Assembly (NCBI RefSeq): GCF_900230185.1
Contig: NZ_OCSR01000001.1
Span: 5,332,001 to 5,396,000 of the forward strand
Direction: 5' to 3'
Source: Burkholderia sp. OK233
GTDB taxonomy: Bacteria > Pseudomonadota > Gammaproteobacteria > Burkholderiales > Burkholderiaceae
Length of the DNA: 64,000 nt
Both the position numbers and the translations under genes were made by a program. Below are positions 46,138 to 54,044 of the stretch, in pieces (the first letter of the stretch is position 1; the number at the start of each line of letters is the position of its first letter). Under the pieces are notes generated by a model. That model saw nothing but the letters and a program-made list of their open reading frames with translations, made no database searches and was not told the origin of the DNA.

Positions 46138-46451
46138 GATGTGCGTCTCGGTATGTTGGTCATCATAGGATGGACATAAAGATTGTCAACAATTTTTGCT
46201 TTAAATTTCAACAATCCGGCTGGCCGGACCGTGCTGCGGCTGGTGGATAACCCGCACGGGCCTTAGTCTGCTTCGCTACCAGTTTAATTAATGTAGGGGA
46301 TGACCGTCTATTGAAGACAGTTTTTGTCAACAAAGTGAGGGGCGTTCATGGGGCCGTTCTGTTGGGAGTTGCGCTGAATAATTGACCGTTAGTTGCGTTA
46401 CAGACTCAAAAAGAAAGCGGGCAAACGCCCGCTTCCCTACAGCACGTCGTT
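46138..46451. promoter_or_regulatory. Upstream region of gntR with two TTGTCAACAA sites
   Basis: The same 10-mer, TTGTCAACAA (half-sites TTGT and ACAA around CA), occurs at 46183-46192 and 46324-46333, about 46 and 187 bp upstream of the regulator start. Each has extended A/T symmetry. Palindromes of this kind are typical FadR-subfamily operators. The terminator of the next gene occupies the right end. Confidence 0.6.
46406..46434 (-). terminator. Rho-independent terminator after ldcA
   Basis: AAGCGGGC-AAAC-GCCCGCTT, with a T-rich tract (TCTTTTTG) on the minus strand, 18 bases after the ldcA stop. Confidence 0.88.
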
Positions 46452-47384
46452 TCAGGCAAGGGTCGGATAGCCCGACAACGACAGTTTGAACCCATGTGCG
46501 TTGGCGACGAGGTGCGCATCCGCGCCGACCGGCAGCGTCAGCATGTTGGGAATATGGCCGAATTGCAGACCGGTAATGACCGGAATCCCGATAACTGATC
46601 GCAACTGCTCGATCATTGCGTGCAGATCGTAGCCGTTGTCGTACTCGTACGGTTTGCCTCCGGAGAAATCGCCGAGCACAAGCGCCTGCTGCTGCGCGAG
46701 GATACCCGAGAGGTGCAATTGATAAAGCATCCGCTCGAGCCGGAACGGCTGCTCGTTGACGTCTTCGAGGAACAGAATGCCGCCCTGCACCGGCGGCATG
46801 TACGGCGTGCCGATCAGCGATGTCACCACCGCCAGATTGCCGCCCCACAACATGCCCGTCACGTCGGCAGCCTGCGCTTGCGGCACGTTGCTCGTCACCG
46901 TCATGGTCGGCCTCGTCAGCGCGGACCAGAAGTGCTGCATGGTGAACTCATTCAGATCTTCCGCGCCGAAGTCGCTCATCAGCATCGGGCCACCGAAAGT
47001 TTTCACGCCGGCGCGTGCCAGCAAAGCAAGCTGCACCGCGGTGAAATCGCTATGCCCTACCAGCGCGACCGGTTGATCGGTCAACCGCCGTTGCAGCCCT
47101 TCGTAGTCGAGCCCGTGCAGGATGCGCACTGCGCCGTAGCCGCCACGCACGGTTAGCACGATGTCGGGCAACGCGCGCGAGGGGTCCGCCAGCCGGTTCA
47201 GATCGGCTGCACGTTCGCCGTCGGTGCCGGCGAAGCGCTGGTAACGGCGCCTTGTCGCCTCCACACCTTCGACCCGATGCCCCTGCGCATGCAAGCGGTG
47301 CAACGCGCGATGCAACACCTCGGAATCATGCGGATACCCGGACGGTGCGATCAACTCAATGGTGCGATGGACGGTCATTGGCAA
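46452..47384 (-). CDS. ldcA: LD-carboxypeptidase (muramoyltetrapeptide carboxypeptidase)
   Basis: A 310-residue S66 family serine peptidase acting in peptidoglycan recycling in the cytoplasm. ELIAPSGYP at the N-terminus, VRGGYGAVRIL in the first half, the nucleophile in GHSDFTAV and the later Glu and His (FLEDVNEQPF and GLQFGHIPNML) match the family. Start may also be the second ATG at 47378. It is a single gene with its own terminator. Confidence 0.93.
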   Translation of the reverse strand: MPMTVHRTIELIAPSGYPHDSEVLHRALHRLHAQGHRVEGVEATRRRYQRFAGTDGERAADLNRLADPSRALPDIVLTVRGGYGAVRILHGLDYEGLQRRLTDQPVALVGHSDFTAVQLALLARAGVKTFGGPMLMSDFGAEDLNEFTMQHFWSALTRPTMTVTSNVPQAQAADVTGMLWGGNLAVVTSLIGTPYMPPVQGGILFLEDVNEQPFRLERMLYQLHLSGILAQQQALVLGDFSGGKPYEYDNGYDLHAMIEQLRSVIGIPVITGLQFGHIPNMLTLPVGADAHLVANAHGFKLSLSGYPTLA

Positions 47385-47407
47385 GACCTGTTGGACGTTG
47401 TTGTTTT

Positions 47408-48271
47408 TTAGAGCGGCTCAGCCGGCCCCGGTTCGCTGCGTGCTTCGGCGTGCGCGTCGAAGCCTGCGTCGGGATGGGGTTCAGCGTCTGCTTCGCTGCT
47501 TGCTGTGGTGTGCGTTTCGGTGTGCACTTCGACGTGCGCGTCCGGTTGTGCTTCGCTGCTTGCTGTGAAGTGCGCTTCGCCCCGTGCCGCCGCGCGCGCA
47601 TCACGGCTCGCGCGCCGCCGCTCAGCAAAGAACGATTTGAGCGCGGCGCCGCATTCGGTTTCGAGCACGCCGCCGGTCACCGTGGTGTGGTGATTCAACC
47701 GCGGATTCGCGAATGCGTCGACAACACTGCCGCACGCTCCGGTTTTCGGATCGCGCGCCCCGAACACGACGCGTGCGATACGCGCGTGCATGATCGCACC
47801 GGCGCACATCAGGCAAGGTTCCAGCGTCACATAGAGCTCGCAGCCCGGCAGACGATAGTTTTCCACAGCTTGCGCGGCTGCGCGCAAGGCGATCATTTCC
47901 GCATGTGCCGACGGGTCGTGCGCACCGATCGGATGGTTGAATCCTTTGGCAATGACTTCGTCGCCCCTCACGAGCACCGCGCCAACCGGCACTTCGCCGG
48001 CTGCACGGGCCTCTTCGGCTGCGGCCTGGGCGAGCGCCATGAAGCGACGATCACGCTCCGACACGGGTGATGCGGGTGATTCGTCAGGTGTGGGGGGGTC
48101 GATCAGCATCGTGGCGGCCGCGGTTGGCGTTGGATCACTCGCCGCGGGCGCTGGAGCATCGGGATCAGCGGACCCGGCCTGGCCAGCCGGCAGTGTTGCC
48201 GCCTCAGCCGATTCGCCGGACTCGACAGACTCCGGACCTGGCGCGGCGGAGCGGGCAAGCGGCTCGCTCAC
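47408..48271 (-). CDS. tadA: tRNA(Arg) adenosine-34 deaminase TadA with long terminal extensions
   Basis: A 287-residue protein; the usual TadA is about 150-170. The catalytic core (about residues 70-220) has the zinc motifs HAEM and PCLMC and the GAVLVRGDEVIAKGFN block. It makes inosine at the tRNA wobble position. Added are an N-terminal Ala/Pro/Ser-rich tail of about 70 residues and a C-terminal tail of about 60 residues rich in His, Glu and Ala, encoded by 60-bp direct repeats. The start overlaps the stop of the DUF1992 gene (ATGA). Confidence 0.9.
   Translation of the reverse strand: MSEPLARSAAPGPESVESGESAEAATLPAGQAGSADPDAPAPAASDPTPTAAATMLIDPPTPDESPASPVSERDRRFMALAQAAAEEARAAGEVPVGAVLVRGDEVIAKGFNHPIGAHDPSAHAEMIALRAAAQAVENYRLPGCELYVTLEPCLMCAGAIMHARIARVVFGARDPKTGACGSVVDAFANPRLNHHTTVTGGVLETECGAALKSFFAERRRASRDARAAARGEAHFTASSEAQPDAHVEVHTETHTTASSEADAEPHPDAGFDAHAEARSEPGPAEPL
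47489..47567. repeat. 60-bp-period direct repeat in the TadA C-terminal tail
   Basis: A 19-bp sequence starting TGCTTCGCTGC occurs at 47489-47507 and again at 47549-47567; surrounding TGTGCG(T/C)TTCG-type motifs are also repeated. It encodes the HTTASSEA / HFTASSEA repeats of the protein tail. Confidence 0.75.
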
Positions 48272-48669
48272 TGCGAACCCGCATCGGCCATAGTAAGGTT
48301 GCCGACGCGCTCCGACAGCCGCTCGGCAATACGGCGGCAGTACTCGCGCGGCAGGACCAGCGAGCTGCCGCGCAGCGATTCAAGCGCCATATCGAGCGCC
48401 AGCATGCGCGCCTGGAGACAGCAGCGGGTGGTCCGGTCGCTCACGGCATTCAGGTCCGCCTGCAGGTCGCGCAAGGCGCGCAACTGCTCGACAGCCGGCG
48501 GCACGAAGCCCGCATTCTTCAAAATCCGGTTGGCGACGCGCACTTCCTCCGGGACCAGTGCATCGTCCTCCAGGGGCAGCGGCGCGCCCGCGCCCGGCAA
48601 ATCATCGAACTCACCGCGCGCGGCTGCGGCGGCAATACGCTGTTCGACTAACGCATCAAGCAATTTCAT
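48268..48669 (-). CDS. DUF1992 / DnaJ-C28-like protein
   Basis: A 133-residue protein with the DUF1992 pattern: MKLLDALVEQRIAAAAARGEFDDLPGAGAPL at the start (partly quoted), then VPEEVRVANRILKNAGFVPPAVE. The family is widespread, related to the human DNAJC28 region, and of unknown function. The ATG at 48669 starts the conserved part; a longer frame from 48840 is not supported. It is translationally coupled to tadA. Confidence 0.88.
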   Translation of the reverse strand: MKLLDALVEQRIAAAAARGEFDDLPGAGAPLPLEDDALVPEEVRVANRILKNAGFVPPAVEQLRALRDLQADLNAVSDRTTRCCLQARMLALDMALESLRGSSLVLPREYCRRIAERLSERVGNLTMADAGSQ

Positions 48670-48923
48670 CTGCAGTCCACTACGTTGCGGCCCAAGCATT
48701 CTATCAGGGAGCGCGCGACGGTTCTGGCTGTCTGACCGACGAATCCCCCTGGTTTTCAGATTCTGCGTATTTGAGGGGCGCATGGCGTGGATTAGGGTGG
48801 AGGGTGGAGGGTTGCCGGCGCCACCGCTTCGCACTTGCAAAACTTACGAATATCTTTCGGCATGCACCGCGAAAGCGGCCACTCGGCCCTGCCATTGCCC
48901 CGTCCATGGAGTCCACTTACGTT

Positions 48924-49169
48924 ATGCAATCCCGCGTCACCGACCACCGCTTCGACACGGCGCTTCCGGCTTGCGTCGCGCATTTCGATCCGCGTCTGAG
49001 CGCATTGACTGCGCGGCTTCTAAAGCGCGCTTTCAACCGATCTCTGCGCGCGACAATGATGGCCATTGCCATGTCGGTCGCGCTATCAGGCTGCGGCGTG
49101 TTCTGCGGAGGTGCGGGTGGAAGCGGCGGCGGCATTGCCGGCGGCTGCGCGACCGGCGTGCGGTTCTAG
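48924..49169 (+). CDS. Small cysteine/glycine-rich putative lipoprotein
   Basis: An 81-residue product from the ATG at 48924 (48906 is also in frame). The conserved-looking part is the end: a hydrophobic segment MMAIAMSVALSGC that looks like a lipoprotein signal with lipobox (LSGC), then GVFCGGAGGSGGGIAGG and a second cysteine. If translation began at the ATG at 49056, this would be a 37-residue lipoprotein precursor. Function unknown. Existence is supported by the clear signal-lipobox layout; the true start is uncertain. Confidence 0.55.
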   Translation: MQSRVTDHRFDTALPACVAHFDPRLSALTARLLKRAFNRSLRATMMAIAMSVALSGCGVFCGGAGGSGGGIAGGCATGVRF

Positions 49170-49260
49170 TCCGGCGCAACGCCTTCGCGATTTATTGTGA
49201 ACGGCCCGCCCCTGCGCCGCAACGCATCCGCTTCCCGACGCCCGACGTGAACCCGTACAC

Positions 49261-49860
49261 TCACCCGGCCGCCAATGACCAGCGCGCCAGAACGACATGC
49301 CGGGTTCGGCCGAGCAGGCTGTGCACCAGCGCAAACTCACGCACGTTCCAACTGACGGCTTCGACAGGACGTGTTGCGATCCAGGGCATGCCGTAAGCAA
49401 GGGTCACGTGCGGGGTGTACGGCGTACTCGACGGGACCGCACGATCCCCAAATCCAGCCTTCGGCAATGCCAGTCCGAGTGCATCGTGAAGCGCGTGGAG
49501 TCCAACGACGCCCTCGCCTCCGCCCAACACCAGCGGCCCCGGCCGCGGCTTCAGCGCAAAACTGACCGCGCTGTCGAACTCGGCGCTAAAAGGCCCCATG
49601 CTGATCGACGCGGCCGCGTTCATAGCCGCATCCACCCGCGCCGGCGGTAAGCCGCCCGCGAAATTCCCGAGGTGTAGCAACGTGACGTGCAAACGGTTGG
49701 CCGCGAGAGGTTTGCTTTTCGAGCGTGTCTCTGAGCAGAGCTGTTGCGCCAGCTTTGAGATGCCCGCCGCCGTGCGTGTATCCGGAAAGACGGCGAAGAA
49801 CAGGCCGTCTGTCGGCACAGGCGGCGCCTCGAGTCCGGGCAGCCAGAGTTGCTCAGGCAT
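49261..49860 (-). CDS. 2'-5' RNA ligase / cyclic phosphodiesterase family protein
   Basis: A 199-residue member of the 2H phosphoesterase superfamily (ThpR/LigT type). The two HxT motifs are HVTLLH (about 65) and HVTLAY (about 155). The N-terminal EQLWLPGLEAPPVPTDGLFFAVFPD block is typical of a proteobacterial branch. Such enzymes ligate or open 2',5' or cyclic phosphodiester bonds in RNA; the physiological role is unclear. The start at 49860 follows the conserved sequence; an ATG at 49944 would add 28 residues. A LexA-type box lies about 170 bases upstream. Confidence 0.87.
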   Translation of the reverse strand: MPEQLWLPGLEAPPVPTDGLFFAVFPDTRTAAGISKLAQQLCSETRSKSKPLAANRLHVTLLHLGNFAGGLPPARVDAAMNAAASISMGPFSAEFDSAVSFALKPRPGPLVLGGGEGVVGLHALHDALGLALPKAGFGDRAVPSSTPYTPHVTLAYGMPWIATRPVEAVSWNVREFALVHSLLGRTRHVVLARWSLAAG

Positions 49861-50029
49861 GGCGCGCCTGAATGGGTGACGCAGACATTTCGAAGAATCT
49901 CCTCGCATCGATGCGGGCTTGCCCACGCATCTGAAAATTTTCACGACTCGACGAGGCGAGGTTCAGCACACCCCATGTCCCCGCGCCCGTTCACGCCCAA
50001 TGAACTTGCGCTCACTGGCCGTCCACGCA

Positions 50030-50055
50030 CGATACTGTACATTCATACAGTATCG
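50030..50055. promoter_or_regulatory. LexA-type SOS box
   Basis: The 26-bp sequence is a near-perfect palindrome with 10-bp arms: CGATACTGTA and TACAGTATCG around CATTCA. Its core CTGT-N8-ACAG matches the LexA consensus of beta- and gammaproteobacteria. The nearest intact gene it could control is the RNA ligase-like gene on the minus strand. Confidence 0.7.
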
Positions 50056-50145
50056 ATGACAACGTGGAATCGCTCAAGGCGCTGGGAGTACTGGCCCACG
50101 CAGCGAAATGCCCAAGCTTTTGAGCATGCCCGGCACACAAAAAAA

Positions 50146-50161
50146 GGGCGCCGCAGCGCCC
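50146..50161 (-). terminator. Hairpin terminator for a minus-strand transcript
   Basis: GGGCGC-CGCA-GCGCCC with a run of A on the plus-strand left side (T-run on the minus strand). It lies 12 bases beyond a stop codon at 50173 and marks the end of the transcript coming from the ompW-like gene side. Confidence 0.8.
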
Positions 50162-50172
50162 TCTTCCGTGCC

Positions 50173-50428
50173 TCAAATCATCTCCGCCGCCGGCTCAATC
50201 GTCGGGAACGAAACCGGCGCTGGCAAAGCGCGCCCGTCCGCACACGCATACGTACCTCGCGCAACCCCTCACCGCGGCAAACCGCCCAATCAGCTCCGTG
50301 TCCGACGTCAGATAAGACAGCTCGATCCGGTGCGCCACGCCAAATCGCTTGCGAAGTTTGCGCAGTTGGCAATCGCCGTTGTGCACGCTCGTCTTGAGGG
50401 CGGCGCAGGGCGGCCGCAACGAGAACAT
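50173..50428 (-). pseudogene. Probable small gene or remnant with a +1 frameshift
   Basis: Ten bases after the ompW-like stop codon an ATG at 50428 opens a frame with HNGDCQLRKLRKRFGVAHRIE and LTSDTELIGRFAAV. Removing one G from the GGGG run near 50265 joins it to a frame that reads VARGTYACADGRALPAP ... SFPTIEPAAEMI and stops at 50173 just before a terminator. The combined product of about 84 residues looks protein-like; the end faintly resembles hot-dog thioesterases, but I do not recognise it with confidence. Confidence 0.35.
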
Positions 50429-50435
50429 CCGGCCG

Positions 50436-51194
50436 CTAGAACCGGTATCCCAGTCCAAGAAAGACGATCACCGGATCCGCCGTGATGCGCGTCTTGTTGG
50501 ACAACACCGTCTGACCGTTGGCAGCCACCGCATTGACCGTCGCATTTGTCTTGAGAGACAGATAGGTCACCGACGCAGTCGCGTACCAGTTCTTGCTGAT
50601 GTTGTAAGACGCGCCCGCGACGAACGCGGGATTCCATGACGGACTGAGCGATGCCGTCACCTGTCCGCCCGGCCCCGCAATCTGCTGCAACGCGCCACCA
50701 AATGTTGAATTGAGATTGGTATGCGAGAACCAGGTATAGTTCACGCCGACACCGACGAACGGGCGCAGCTTCGCCTGCGCGTCGAAGAAGAAATACTTCA
50801 GGAACAGGATGGGTGACCACGACCGGGTGGTAGCGAGCGGCTGCAGATTCCCCAGATTGAGCGATGGCCCGCCAGCACCGAATGGCGCGGCGTTGCCCTG
50901 CGCAAAGAGCTGGAGCTTGGGTGGTATGCCCGTCGCCAGGTCAACGGCAATATTGTCCGTGACGAAATACGTGTTCGAGAGCTCCAGGGTGAACGTGTTA
51001 TGTATCTGACCACCCGTGCCCGTTGACGTGAATGTGCCCAAAGCCGAACTGCTCTGCAACGATGTTGCGGACGACGGGGCAAAGTCGAGCCAAACTCCCC
51101 CCACGCTGGTTATGAGACTGCCTGCGCTCTGCCCCATCGCGCTGGTACACAGAGCGCCTGATATTAACGCAAGGCATGCAATTTTTTTAAACAT
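50436..51194 (-). CDS. OmpW-like outer-membrane channel next to the acyl-CoA operon
   Basis: A 252-residue barrel protein of the OmpW family. It has a signal peptide (cleavage near MGQ-SAG, residue 22), an early VGGVWLDFAP strand, the LLFLK-type ILFLKYFFF segment, RPFVGVGVNYTWF, and the C-terminal FLGLGYRF with terminal Phe. GTGGAGGGGAT precedes the start. It lies 80 bases after the acyl-CoA dehydrogenase gene on the same strand and may be its last operon member. OmpW/AlkL proteins admit hydrophobic compounds, so it may serve uptake of the operon's substrate. Confidence 0.85.
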   Translation of the reverse strand: MFKKIACLALISGALCTSAMGQSAGSLITSVGGVWLDFAPSSATSLQSSSALGTFTSTGTGGQIHNTFTLELSNTYFVTDNIAVDLATGIPPKLQLFAQGNAAPFGAGGPSLNLGNLQPLATTRSWSPILFLKYFFFDAQAKLRPFVGVGVNYTWFSHTNLNSTFGGALQQIAGPGGQVTASLSPSWNPAFVAGASYNISKNWYATASVTYLSLKTNATVNAVAANGQTVLSNKTRITADPVIVFLGLGYRF

Positions 51195-51274
51195 ATCCCC
51201 TCCACTTTATTTCGTATTACATATCAATATTTTTGCATCGATGCCTGCTCTCGCAGCACCTCTTGTAGCGCCGT

Positions 51275-53065
51275 TCAGAACTGCTCGATAGGGAGGCTCG
51301 ACCCGCCCGAGGCCCCGCTGCGGATCGCTTCCAGAAGCGCATTCGCTTTGGGCAGGATCTTGTCGGCGTAGAAGCGCGCAGTGGCGAGCTTGGTGCGATG
51401 AAAGTCCGGGTCCTCGTTCGCTGCGTTTTTTCCTGACGCAACGAGGGCTGCACGCCCCATCTGCCAGCCACCGCACACGTAGCCGGTGAGCATCAGGTAG
51501 TCGACGGAACTGGCAAGCGCTGCATCGGGCTGAGTCGCCAATGCTTGTAGCATCCAGGCGGTGGCGCCTTCAAGCGCCTGCACACCGGCCGCGAGCGACG
51601 TGCCCACGGACGCCACTTGCGTATCCGTGCTGCGCGTGAGCTCCAGCGCAGTCTCACGTATCTCCGCAACAAGTTCAGCCATCCCCGCGCCTTTGTCTGA
51701 CGCGAGCTTGCGACCGGCAAGGTCAGCAGCCTGAATGCCCGTCGTGCCCTCGTAGATCGGCGCGATCCGTGCGTCGCGCAGAAACTGGCATGCGCCCGTC
51801 TCTTCGATGTAACCCATCCCGCCGTGCACCTGCACGCCCGTCGACGCGATCTCGACGCCCAGCTCCGTGCACCAAGCCTTCAACACGGGGATCAGAAGAT
51901 CGACACGCACCTGGCGACGTGCTCGCTCACCGGCGTCGGGGTCACGGTGCGCGCGGTCCATGTCCGCCGCCATCACGTACGCGAAGGCACGCATCGCTTC
52001 GATCTGGGACTTCATCGTCATCAACATGCGCCGCACATCCGGGTGATGGATGATGGCCACGGCGCCACCCGATCTGCTGGACGCGAGCCGTCCCTGGACG
52101 CGTTCCTTCGCGTATTCACGGGCCTGCTGATAAGCGCGTTCCGCGATCGCGAGCCCCTGGATACCTACCTTCTGCCGCGCCTCGTTCATCATCGTGAACA
52201 TATGCGCGAGGCCTTTGTTCTCCTGCCCCACCAGATAGCCAATCGCCCCGCCCTGATCGCCGAAGCTCATCACGCAGGTCGGACTCGCGTGAATGCCGAG
52301 TTTGTGTTCGAGGGACACGCAGCGCACGTCGTTGCGCGCGCCCGGCGATCCATCGGCGTTGAGGAGGAATTTCGGCACGAGGAACAGCGAGATGCCGCGC
52401 ACGCCTTCGGGCGCGTCGGGCGTGCGCGCCAGCACGAGGTGAATCACGTTATCCGTCATGTCGTGATCGCCCCACGTGATGAAGATCTTCTGGCCGGAGA
52501 GGCGATAGTGATCCCCATCAGGTACAGCTTTGGCGCGCACGGCGGCGAGGTCCGAACCGGCTTGCGGCTCGGTCAGGTTCATCGTGCCGGTCCACTCGCC
52601 GCTGACCATCTTCGGCAGATAGTGTGCTTTCAACTCATCAGAACCATGCTGCCGCAACGCCTCGGTGGCGCCGGCGGTCAACAGCGGACACAGCGCGAAC
52701 GCCATGTTGGACGAGTTCCACATCTCTACGGTCGCCGCCTGCAGGAGTTCGGGCAGGCCCTGGCCACCGAACTCGGGGTCGCCGCTCAGGCCACTCCAAC
52801 CGCCGGCGACGAACTGCCGGTAGGCAGCCGCGAAACCGTCGGCGGCCACCACGCCATCAGGCGTCAGCCGCGCGCCCTGTTCGTCACCCGGCTTGTTGAG
52901 CGGCGCAAGCACTTCAGTCGCAAGCCTTGCGGCCTCCTCGAGTACCGCCTCGGCGAGTTCCGGGCTCGCCTCTTCGTAGCCCGGCAGCGAAGACAACTCG
53001 CCGAGTTCCGCCAGTTCCGTCATCACGAAACGCATGTCGCGCAGCGGCGCAATATAAGTGCTCAT
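51275..53065 (-). CDS. Acyl-CoA dehydrogenase, long DmdC-like subfamily
   Basis: A 596-residue FAD enzyme, longer than the classic 380-residue acyl-CoA dehydrogenases. It has the N-terminal extension and C-terminal domain of the group that includes 3-methylmercaptopropionyl-CoA dehydrogenase (DmdC). Visible are MNLTEPQAGSDLAAVRAKA (FAD/substrate loop), KIFITWGDHD, VHGGMGYIEE and the catalytic glutamate in PIYEGTTGIQ. The start is set at 53065; 53068 and 53083 are alternatives. It follows etfA by 14 bases and is thus reoxidised by the adjacent Etf. The substrate is unknown. Confidence 0.9.
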   Translation of the reverse strand: MSTYIAPLRDMRFVMTELAELGELSSLPGYEEASPELAEAVLEEAARLATEVLAPLNKPGDEQGARLTPDGVVAADGFAAAYRQFVAGGWSGLSGDPEFGGQGLPELLQAATVEMWNSSNMAFALCPLLTAGATEALRQHGSDELKAHYLPKMVSGEWTGTMNLTEPQAGSDLAAVRAKAVPDGDHYRLSGQKIFITWGDHDMTDNVIHLVLARTPDAPEGVRGISLFLVPKFLLNADGSPGARNDVRCVSLEHKLGIHASPTCVMSFGDQGGAIGYLVGQENKGLAHMFTMMNEARQKVGIQGLAIAERAYQQAREYAKERVQGRLASSRSGGAVAIIHHPDVRRMLMTMKSQIEAMRAFAYVMAADMDRAHRDPDAGERARRQVRVDLLIPVLKAWCTELGVEIASTGVQVHGGMGYIEETGACQFLRDARIAPIYEGTTGIQAADLAGRKLASDKGAGMAELVAEIRETALELTRSTDTQVASVGTSLAAGVQALEGATAWMLQALATQPDAALASSVDYLMLTGYVCGGWQMGRAALVASGKNAANEDPDFHRTKLATARFYADKILPKANALLEAIRSGASGGSSLPIEQF

Positions 53066-53079
53066 CATGTGCTCCCGCA

Positions 53080-54027
53080 TCAACCCTGTTGCAATTTGTC
53101 CAGTTCGCGGGACAACTCCGGCAAGACCTTGAAGAGGTCGCCCACGATCCAGTAATCGGCGACCTGAAAAATCGGCGCCTCCTCGTCCTTATTGATCGCG
53201 ACGATCACCTTCGAGTCCTTCATCCCGGCCAGATGCTGGATCGCACCGGAGATGCCGACCGCGATATACAACTGCGGGGCGATGACCTTGCCGGTCTGAC
53301 CGACCTGATAATCGTTGGGCGCGAAGCCGGCATCGACCGCGGCGCGCGACGCGCCGACCGCCGCGTTGAGCTTGTTGGCAATGTCATCGATCAGCGCAAA
53401 GTTTTCGCCGGAACCCATGCCGCGGCCGCCGGAGATCACGCGTTGCGCGGCCGTCAGCTCCGGGCGTTCCGAGCGGGTGAGCTGGTGACTCACGAAGCGC
53501 GAGCCTGGCACGTCAGCGGCGGGCTCCAACGCTTCGATCGCGGCGGCGCCCCCTTCGGCGGGCGCCGCCGCGAAAGCCGTTGTTCGAACGGTAATCACCT
53601 TGATCGGGTCGGCGCTTCGCACCTTTGCCAGCACGTTGCCCGCGTAGATGGGACGTACGAACGTATCGGCGGATTCGACGGCAATGATCTCGGAGATCTG
53701 CGCCACGTCGAGCAACGCGGCCACGCGCGGCATCACGTTCTTCGCGGTCGTGGTAGCGGGTGCGATCACGTGGCTATAGTCAGCGGCGATCTTCACGACG
53801 AGCGCCGCCAGATTCTCGGCCAGCGCGTGGCCGTAGTGCGCGGCGTCGGCGCAACGAACTCGCGTGACGCCGGCAATGCGGGCCGCCTGTTCGGCGACTG
53901 CCGCGCTTTGCGAGCCGGCCACGAGAACATGAATGTCGTCGCCGAGTCGGGCGGCGGCGGTGACGGCATTCAGGGTCGCTGTTTTGAGCGCCTGATTGTC
54001 GTGCTCAGCAATAACGAGTACGGGCAT
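53080..54027 (-). CDS. etfA: Electron transfer flavoprotein alpha subunit
   Basis: A 315-residue EtfA. The N-terminal domain starts PVLVIAEHDNQALK; the C-terminal FAD-binding domain has SGGRGMGSGENF, PQLYIAVGISGAIQHLAGM and INKDEEAPIFQVADY, all family hallmarks. It forms a heterodimer with EtfB and passes electrons from acyl-CoA dehydrogenases to the quinone pool through Etf-QO. It starts 17 bases after etfB. Confidence 0.97.
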   Translation of the reverse strand: MPVLVIAEHDNQALKTATLNAVTAAARLGDDIHVLVAGSQSAAVAEQAARIAGVTRVRCADAAHYGHALAENLAALVVKIAADYSHVIAPATTTAKNVMPRVAALLDVAQISEIIAVESADTFVRPIYAGNVLAKVRSADPIKVITVRTTAFAAAPAEGGAAAIEALEPAADVPGSRFVSHQLTRSERPELTAAQRVISGGRGMGSGENFALIDDIANKLNAAVGASRAAVDAGFAPNDYQVGQTGKVIAPQLYIAVGISGAIQHLAGMKDSKVIVAINKDEEAPIFQVADYWIVGDLFKVLPELSRELDKLQQG

Positions 54028-54044
54028 TTTTCTCCCCTTGTGTA

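Larger units (their letters stand above)
49861..50435. other. Region with LexA box, terminator and gene remnant
   Basis: From left to right: upstream region of the RNA ligase-like gene, a LexA-type palindrome (50030-50055), a terminator for a minus-strand transcript (50146-50161) and a probable frameshifted small gene or gene remnant on the minus strand (50173-50428). No intact gene is supported. Confidence 0.55.

Noticed and set aside
50195..50458. Intact 87-residue gene on the minus strand
   Set aside because: The frame starts inside the ompW-like gene and its last third looks out of frame relative to a better C-terminus ending before the terminator.
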